A stretch of 6,591 nucleotides of DNA from Caldifarciminota bacterium (lineage in GTDB: Bacteria; Hydrothermota; Hydrothermia; B15-G9; WFZT01): the NCBI GenBank assembly GCA_026986235.1, contig JALSOY010000252.1:1-6591 (forward strand), written 5' to 3'. Position 1 is the stretch's first letter, and each line of letters starts with the position of its first letter. The position numbers and the translations under genes were made by a program. This document shows positions 1 to 4,539 of this stretch, one piece after another. The notes under the pieces are model-generated. The model had not been told where the DNA came from. It saw only the letters and a program-made list of their open reading frames with translations, and did not search any database.

Positions 1-1
1 A

Positions 2-835
2 GAGCTCGGGCTTACCTACGAAAAAGACGGCGCCGTTTACCTGAAGACCACTCAGATAGGGGGAATCGACGAAAAAGATCGAGTCCTCGTGAGAAGTAAC
101 GGTGAACCGACATACTTCTTCTACGATCTTGCATACCACATATACAAGTTCGACAGAGGATTTGAAAAAGTCGTCGACTTCTGGGGACCCGACCATCACG
201 GATATATTCCCAGAATGAAGGCAGGACTAAAGGCACTCGGACTCAACGACAACAGGTTTGATGTGAAAATCATCCAGCAGGTGAACATCATAAAAGAGGG
301 GAAAAGAGTGAGGATGTCCAAAAGGAAAGGTGAACTTTACACGCTTGACGAACTACTTAATGAGGTAAATGTCGATGCGGCAAGGTTTTTCTTCCTTCTC
401 AGATCCTATTCATCCCATCTGGACTTTGACATTGATCTTGCAAGGGAGATCTCGGCAAAAAACCCGGTTTACTATGTCCAGTATGCCCACGCAAGGATAT
501 CGAGTATCTTCAAAAAGGCAGAGGCGAAGGGAGTATCTGACCACAGGGCAGACCTGTCCCTTCTCTCCACACCGGAAGAGAGGTCACTCATCCGGGAAAT
601 CCTCCTGTTCCCCGATGTACTTGAAGAAATATCCGAAAAAATGGAGCCCCATCCCATCACCTATTACCTCACAGGACTTGCAGAGAAGTTCCACAACTAC
701 TACCAAAAACACACAGTCGCAGATCCCCGCCGTCCCGATTTAAGTGCCGCACGACTGAAATTCGTAAGAGCCATCCAGAATGTCATCAGGACCGGCTTAA
801 ACCTTATAGGAGTGAGTGCTCCGGAGGAGATGTGA
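2..835 (+). CDS. argS: Arginyl-tRNA synthetase, C-terminal half (5' partial)
   Basis: Class I aminoacyl-tRNA synthetase that charges tRNA-Arg with arginine in the cytoplasm at the cost of ATP. The reading frame is open from base 2, and 277 residues are visible. ArgRS is usually about 550 residues, so roughly the first half, including the HIGH motif, lies left of the window. Visible in order: the end of the catalytic fold with GPDHHGYIPRM (around residues 62-72), the KMSKS-type loop as MSKRKG (105-110), then the DALR anticodon-binding helical domain beginning at NPVYYVQYAHARISSI (154-169), and the typical family ending LIGVSAPEEM. A GTG at base 89 lies in the middle of the conserved catalytic domain and is not the true start. 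The TGA stop (833-835) overlaps the ATG of rph by one base, which suggests one operon. No truncation or frameshift is visible. The identification is secure. Confidence 0.96.
   Translation, partial: ELGLTYEKDGAVYLKTTQIGGIDEKDRVLVRSNGEPTYFFYDLAYHIYKFDRGFEKVVDFWGPDHHGYIPRMKAGLKALGLNDNRFDVKIIQQVNIIKEGKRVRMSKRKGELYTLDELLNEVNVDAARFFFLLRSYSSHLDFDIDLAREISAKNPVYYVQYAHARISSIFKKAEAKGVSDHRADLSLLSTPEERSLIREILLFPDVLEEISEKMEPHPITYYLTGLAEKFHNYYQKHTVADPRRPDLSAARLKFVRAIQNVIRTGLNLIGVSAPEEM
823..829 (+). promoter_or_regulatory. Shine-Dalgarno of rph, inside the end of argS
   Basis: GGAGGAG sits five bases before the ATG at 835, a good spacing. For the alternative in-frame GTG at 832 the spacing would be only two bases. 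This site therefore decides the rph start in favour of ATG 835. It lies within the last argS codons, consistent with translational coupling. Confidence 0.8.
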
Positions 836-1566
836 TGGAAGTGAGGGATAAGGAATCCATAAGACCTGTAAAAATCCACAGGGGTTACCTGAAAAATCCG
901 GAAGGATCCGTCCTCTTTGAAATAGGTAACACCAGGGTCCTCTGTACCGCCACCGTGCAGGACAGAGTCCCATCGTTTGTAAAGGGAACCGGGGAAGGGT
1001 GGCTCTCAGCAGAATACGCCCTGCTCCCGAGGTCAACCCAGAGGAGAAACATCAGGGAAGGCAGGTCCGGTAGATACGACGCAAGATCCATCGAAATATC
1101 CAGAATGATTGGAAGAGCCCTGAGAGGCGTCATCGACCTATCAAAGATGAAGGACTACTCCATCATCATCGATTGTGATGTGCTTCAGGCTGACGGTGGC
1201 ACAAGGACCGCTTCCATAACTGCAGGATTCTGCGCCCTCTACGACGCAGTACAATTCATGCTAAGAAACGGCCTCATAAAGGAAAACCCCATAAGGGAAT
1301 TCATCGCCGCCATCTCCGTCGGTAAAGTGGGAAACGACCTCCTCCTCGACATAACCTACGAAGAAGACTTCCAGGCCGAGGTGGACCTTAATGTTGCCAT
1401 GACAGAGAGTAAAAGGATCGTAGAAATACAGGGAACCGCGGAGAAAACACCCTTTACAGTTGAAGAACTCAACAGAATGGTTGAACTTGCATGGAAAGGG
1501 ATAATAAAGCTCATTGAACTCCAGAAGGAGGCACTGAGAAAACCCTACGAAGAGGTTTATTCCTGA
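835..1566 (+). CDS. rph: Ribonuclease PH
   Basis: Phosphorolytic 3'-to-5' exoribonuclease that trims tRNA 3' ends using inorganic phosphate and releases nucleoside diphosphates; the family forms hexameric rings. At 243 residues it is full length (E. coli Rph is about 238). Visible: GWLSAEYALLPRST (55-68); R84 in ARSIEISRMIGRALR, matching the conserved Arg86 of E. coli; QADGGTRTASIT (118-129) with the phosphate-binding Arg at 124 (E. coli Arg126); the acidic metal-site positions D178 and D184 in the EEDFQAEVDLNVAMT stretch; and EIQGTAE (197-203). The tail with ELIxLQKEAL-type sequence is bacterial rather than archaeal Rrp41. The ATG start is chosen from the GGAGGAG at 823-829. The gene overlaps argS by one base. 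Its 3' end overlaps the convergent GH57 gene by 10 bases. The frequent partner rdgB is absent downstream. One oddity is that the usual GRTQEIQR is replaced by ARSIEISR. Confidence 0.95.
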   Translation: MEVRDKESIRPVKIHRGYLKNPEGSVLFEIGNTRVLCTATVQDRVPSFVKGTGEGWLSAEYALLPRSTQRRNIREGRSGRYDARSIEISRMIGRALRGVIDLSKMKDYSIIIDCDVLQADGGTRTASITAGFCALYDAVQFMLRNGLIKENPIREFIAAISVGKVGNDLLLDITYEEDFQAEVDLNVAMTESKRIVEIQGTAEKTPFTVEELNRMVELAWKGIIKLIELQKEALRKPYEEVYS

Positions 1567-3242
1567 TACAGCTCGTTCAGAACTTCCCTGAAAAGCGGAG
1601 CCTGACCATCAAGGTCTTTGAGAAACTCAGGATTCTTTATCGTACCCGTGGCAAGATATTCATCTGCTATTTTCATCAGTAACCTGATGTTTTCGTAGTG
1701 CTGTAAAAATCTACTCTCGGCGTAATCCCTCGCCGACCAGGTGGTGATCAAAAACTGCCAGTCTGAAGACTGTAGAAGGAGGAGCTGGCGTATCAAAAGG
1801 GACCACAAAAATCCCGCCACCTCATCTTTATGTTCCTTCAGCTTATCGAGCAGTGTAAATATCCTGCTTTCCACCTCGTATATGTGCTTCCATGTCCACC
1901 CGGTATTCTCGTTCAACCACACATAATGGAATCCACCTTCCCCCCATGAACCCTCGGGAAGGGTAACGACCTCATCCGGTGGATACTTCTCGTAATACTC
2001 ACTCAAAGTTATGGTTTCCACATTTCCCCTGCGATTCAACTTCTTTATAACCCGGTACAGCCATTCCGGTCCCTCAAACCACCAGTGTCCGAACAGCTCG
2101 GAGTCGTAAGGTGACACCACAATGGGTGGCCTCTCATCACCTTTGTTCTCCATTATTATTTTTTCAATAATTCCCACGAAGTGATCCGACTGCTCTTCAA
2201 GAGGGCGCTCGATATTTTCAGGAACATACTCGTCTTTGTCTGCAAGATCCGCCCGTGGATCTGTTACACGCCAGTACCTGTGCCCACCCGGAAAGTGTTT
2301 CTTGTGAAATTCAAGATAATGCGGGTTACCGGGATATCCCCAATCCCGTGACCACACCTGCAGGGCTGACTCCGGGTCCCTCGTAAAAAATCCAACGAGC
2401 CTGTCTCTGCCCGGAGAAACCGCAAGGTAAGGCTTATAGGGCTTTCTATCACCTTCTGCAATCACCTTAACCTCGTTCTGAAACCTCTCCCAGAGGGACT
2501 TGAGCCCCTCGAATATGGACAGGTATGTTCCCAGGGCCTTCCCCCCTTTCAGCAGATGCTGATCAACTATAAAGTACCGGATACCGTATTTACTGTAAAA
2601 TTCCTCAACTCCCTTCCGATCGTATTCCGGATAACCTCCCACCGGTGGCTTCCACCTGTAGGCTGGCCTGTAAGCAAGTTCAGGTGGCCAGATTCCCTGT
2701 GGCTCCCTGCCAAGATTTTTCTGGTATGCGAGTTTTCCCACCTTTATCTGAAGGTCAACGGACTCGTCCTTTGAAAGTAGAGGGAGATAGCCATGAGTGG
2801 CCGCGGATGTAATTATCTCCACCTGACCTTCATCCTGAAGCTTCTTGAATTCGGAGAGAATGTTCCCGTCAATATCAAGGAAAAATTCAAGGGTGTTGCT
2901 GTAGAAATCCTGCCACATCTGTGCAACTCTCTCACGGTTCCTGAATCCGAGTCTGGAGAAAGTTTTTCTATCCTCTTCAGCAGAATGGATTTTGTTTCTG
3001 AGGTACTCTTTGAACTCCTTTTTGAACCTCGGGTCCTGGAGCTGTTCCTGGAGAACCGGGGTGATGCCGATGGTGATGGCGGGTCGGATACCTTCATTGA
3101 CGAGTCTATGGAGGATTTTCAGGATGGGTATGTAAGTTTCGGCGGTGGCCTCATGGAGCCATTCGGCTCCATGAGGCCACCGCCCATGACCTACCACATA
3201 GGGCAGATGAGAATGCAACACAAAGGCAAGATACCCCTTCAT
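1557..3242 (-). CDS. GH57 family 1,4-alpha-glucan branching enzyme (DUF1957 type)
   Basis: Probable cytoplasmic alpha-1,4-glucan branching enzyme, which cuts an alpha-1,4 chain and re-attaches it through an alpha-1,6 bond. The 561 residues compare with about 520-530 for the Thermus and Thermotoga homologues. GH57 motifs appear in order: motif 1 HSHLPYV (10-16); motif 2 GITPVL (59-64); motif 3 GIWPPELAYRP (183-193) with E188 as the expected nucleophile; motif 4 SPYDSELFGHWWFEG (377-391) with D380 as the expected acid/base. The C-terminal helical part has the AmyC-like QSSDWQFLIT (491-500). The stretch HKKHFPGGHRYWRVT (313-327) looks typical of a DUF1957 subgroup. The ATG gives an N-terminus that fits the family (MKGYLAFVLHSHLP), but no Shine-Dalgarno is visible. 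It lies 35 bases behind the GT4 gene and is probably co-transcribed with it. Codons 20-34 contain a perfect 20-bp inverted repeat. An amylase or 4-alpha-glucanotransferase activity cannot be excluded from sequence. Confidence 0.88.
   Translation of the reverse strand: MKGYLAFVLHSHLPYVVGHGRWPHGAEWLHEATAETYIPILKILHRLVNEGIRPAITIGITPVLQEQLQDPRFKKEFKEYLRNKIHSAEEDRKTFSRLGFRNRERVAQMWQDFYSNTLEFFLDIDGNILSEFKKLQDEGQVEIITSAATHGYLPLLSKDESVDLQIKVGKLAYQKNLGREPQGIWPPELAYRPAYRWKPPVGGYPEYDRKGVEEFYSKYGIRYFIVDQHLLKGGKALGTYLSIFEGLKSLWERFQNEVKVIAEGDRKPYKPYLAVSPGRDRLVGFFTRDPESALQVWSRDWGYPGNPHYLEFHKKHFPGGHRYWRVTDPRADLADKDEYVPENIERPLEEQSDHFVGIIEKIIMENKGDERPPIVVSPYDSELFGHWWFEGPEWLYRVIKKLNRRGNVETITLSEYYEKYPPDEVVTLPEGSWGEGGFHYVWLNENTGWTWKHIYEVESRIFTLLDKLKEHKDEVAGFLWSLLIRQLLLLQSSDWQFLITTWSARDYAESRFLQHYENIRLLMKIADEYLATGTIKNPEFLKDLDGQAPLFREVLNELYQE
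3141..3184. repeat. Perfect 20-bp inverted repeat with 4-base loop inside the GH57 gene
   Basis: Arms 3141-3160 and 3165-3184 are exact reverse complements, separated by ATTC (GAAT in the mRNA sense). Fifteen of the 20 pairs are G-C. On the minus strand it encodes GRWPHGAEWLHEATA (residues 20-34), about 57-101 bases into the reading frame. No T-run follows it in either direction, so it does not look like an intrinsic terminator. It could form a very stable mRNA hairpin or a DNA cruciform. Function unknown. Confidence 0.95.
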
Positions 3243-3250
3243 CGCATTAA

Positions 3251-3280
3251 ATTATAAATCTTAACTGCAAACTTTTTCTA
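3251..3280 (-). promoter_or_regulatory. Possible internal promoter before GH57 gene
   Basis: Reading the minus strand, a perfect TATAAT (3256-3251) lies eight bases before the GH57 ATG. TAGAAA (3280-3275), a 4-of-6 match to the -35 consensus, lies 18 bases further upstream and includes the GT4 stop codon. Transcription from it would start at or near the ATG, giving a leaderless or nearly leaderless message. The gap is AT-rich, so a chance match is possible. Confidence 0.35.
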
Positions 3281-4372
3281 TCCACCTTTACTCGCAACCT
3301 CTTTTAAAAACTCCAGCATCTTTCCTGCATTTCTGTCACAATCGAAATTTTTCGACCACTCAAGCGCGTTTTTCATAAGCCTTTCTCTCTCCTCACGGCT
3401 CCTTAAAACTCTAACTACCTCATTGGCGAGCATTTTAATGTTACCATAGGGATAAAGGATACCCGTCACACCGTGTTTAACAGAATCCCGGAGGCCCGGT
3501 GAGTTTGCCGCAATCACCGGAGTCCCACAGGCGTTGGCCTCGATAACCGTAAGTCCCCAGCCCTCTTTTACAGAAGGATTAACAACCACCCAGCTCCTGT
3601 TTAAAATCTCAACCTTCTTCTCCTCTGAAACAAATCCCGTAAATTCAACTTCAAGACCCTCTGCATAGTCCATGAGTTTCCTGCGATAGGGCCCATCACC
3701 CACTATGGTCAGCCTCGCATCTGGGATCTCTTCCTTTACGAGTCTGAATGCGTCAATCAGATGGTCTATGGACTTGTACTTCGTAATTCTTCCGAGATAT
3801 GTAACAGACGGATATGGTGTTCGGGGGACTCCCAGTGGTCTGTATTTCTGTCTGTCAACACAGTTGTAAATAATCTTTACATTTTTCACCCCCCTTTTTC
3901 TTAACTCATCGGCAGTACTGGGGGAAACGGCAACAAAGGGGAGATCTTTCGCAACTTTGAAAAAGAGAAGTTCTGTAAGGTAAACATAAAGGGCCATGGG
4001 GATTGGAACCTCAAGAAAGATGGATTTCCCGAAAAGATGATGGGCGATACCCACCAGAGGTTTCCTTTCGAATAGCAGGGTGAAGAAGGGGATCTTATTT
4101 ATATCCAGTACCACGACATCAAAATCCTTTCTATGAAATTTTGACCAGTAAACGAAGGGGAGGACGAAGTTGAAGTAGTTTCTGCCTCCTGTTCTATACA
4201 CCTTAATGCCGTCGATGACTTCCTCCCGGGGTGCTCCTTTGAAGCCGGAGACGATGGCCGTGACATCGTGTCCCATCCTTGCGATTCTGCCAAAAATGTC
4301 GTGCAGGTGAACCTCGGCACCCCCTGCCCTTGGATTCTTCCTGTCCTGCCAGTTTATAACGAGGATCTTCAT
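3278..4372 (-). CDS. GT4 family glycosyltransferase
   Basis: Retaining GT-B-fold glycosyltransferase that would transfer a sugar from a nucleotide donor to a glycan or lipid acceptor; the exact donor and acceptor cannot be read from the sequence. The 364 residues are normal for the family. Visible: an N-terminal Rossmann strand MKILVINW followed by the glycine-rich loop RAGGAEVHLHDIF (15-27); the linker FVAVSPSTADELRKRGV (146-162); the start of the C-terminal domain VTYLGRITKYKSIDHLIDAF (190-209) and IVGDGPYRRKL (223-233); and the EX7E donor-site motif E270-GWGLTVI-E278 followed by ANACGTPVIA. There is no signal peptide or clear transmembrane helix, though residues 117-138 are hydrophobic and may touch the membrane. 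The ATG start fits the family. No Shine-Dalgarno precedes it. It stands first in a probable two-gene operon with the GH57 branching enzyme, which favours a role in an alpha-glucan or glucan-containing polysaccharide, though a surface-glycan transferase is equally possible. Confidence 0.9.
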   Translation of the reverse strand: MKILVINWQDRKNPRAGGAEVHLHDIFGRIARMGHDVTAIVSGFKGAPREEVIDGIKVYRTGGRNYFNFVLPFVYWSKFHRKDFDVVVLDINKIPFFTLLFERKPLVGIAHHLFGKSIFLEVPIPMALYVYLTELLFFKVAKDLPFVAVSPSTADELRKRGVKNVKIIYNCVDRQKYRPLGVPRTPYPSVTYLGRITKYKSIDHLIDAFRLVKEEIPDARLTIVGDGPYRRKLMDYAEGLEVEFTGFVSEEKKVEILNRSWVVVNPSVKEGWGLTVIEANACGTPVIAANSPGLRDSVKHGVTGILYPYGNIKMLANEVVRVLRSREERERLMKNALEWSKNFDCDRNAGKMLEFLKEVASKGG

Positions 4373-4396
4373 GGGAGAAATTGTAACCTATTTGTT

Positions 4397-4425
4397 ATGA
4401 TAAATCACGGAAAAATCGCGTTCAA
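4397..4425 (-). promoter_or_regulatory. Predicted sigma70-type promoter of the GT4-GH57 pair
   Basis: On the minus strand TTGAAC (4425-4420, 4 of 6 to consensus) is followed by exactly 17 bases and TATCAT (4402-4397, 5 of 6). A transcript would start near 4390, leaving about 17 bases before the GT4 ATG at 4372. A second box, TACAAT (4385-4380), sits seven bases before the ATG but has no good -35 partner. This is a prediction from sequence only. Confidence 0.5.
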
Positions 4426-4450
4426 AGTGAAGTACCGGGTTCGGAACATT

Positions 4451-4464
4451 TTTCAAATTTGAAA
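4451..4464. promoter_or_regulatory. 14-bp perfect palindrome upstream of GT4 promoter, possible operator
   Basis: TTTCAAATTTGAAA reads the same on both strands. It lies 25 bases upstream of the predicted -35 of the GT4 gene and behind the ligA hairpin, in non-coding DNA. Its position and symmetry suit a dimeric regulator or UP-like AT-rich element. AT-rich palindromes also arise by chance, and no regulator gene is in the window. Confidence 0.35.
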
Positions 4465-4482
4465 GTTAAAAATAGGTCAACC

Positions 4483-4531
4483 GGCCTCCCCCAATCTTTG
4501 AGAGCTTCCAGGAGGGGTGGTTGGGGGGGCC
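4483..4531 (-). terminator. Terminator-like hairpin downstream of ligA
   Basis: In the ligA transcript sense GGCCCCCCCAA (4531-4521) pairs with TTGGGGGAGGCC (4494-4483) to give 11 base pairs with one bulged A and a 26-base loop. It begins 8 bases after the ligA stop codon. The nearest U-run (five, 4472-4468) starts about ten bases after the stem, so it is not a textbook intrinsic terminator. It may be a pausing, termination or 3'-end-protecting structure. Confidence 0.45.
4511..4529 (+). other. G-rich tract with G-quadruplex potential behind ligA
   Basis: GGAGGGGTGGTTGGGGGGG contains four runs of at least two G with loops of one to two bases, compatible with a two-layer quadruplex. It is on the strand that serves as template for ligA transcription, so a folded tract could hinder polymerase just after the ligA stop. 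It overlaps one arm of the hairpin described at 4483-4531. No experimental support is available from sequence alone. Confidence 0.4.
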
Positions 4532-4539
4532 TTAAGGCT

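Noticed and set aside
832..834. GTG as the rph start
   Set aside because: It would leave only two bases between the GGAGGAG and the start codon; ATG at 835 has five and gives the classic TGATG overlap.
2793..3257. A 154-codon open frame on the plus strand that spans the palindrome
   Set aside because: It is antisense to the conserved N-terminal part of the GH57 gene, and its translation resembles no family.
4529..4538. 10-bp palindrome GCCTTAAGGC just after ligA
   Set aside because: It is too short to be meaningful alone and mostly overlaps the hairpin arm already described.
4373..4539. Possible small gene or RNA gene between ligA and GT4
   Set aside because: No tRNA-like cloverleaf, no convincing short coding frame with a ribosome site; the interval is accounted for by the hairpin, palindrome and promoter.
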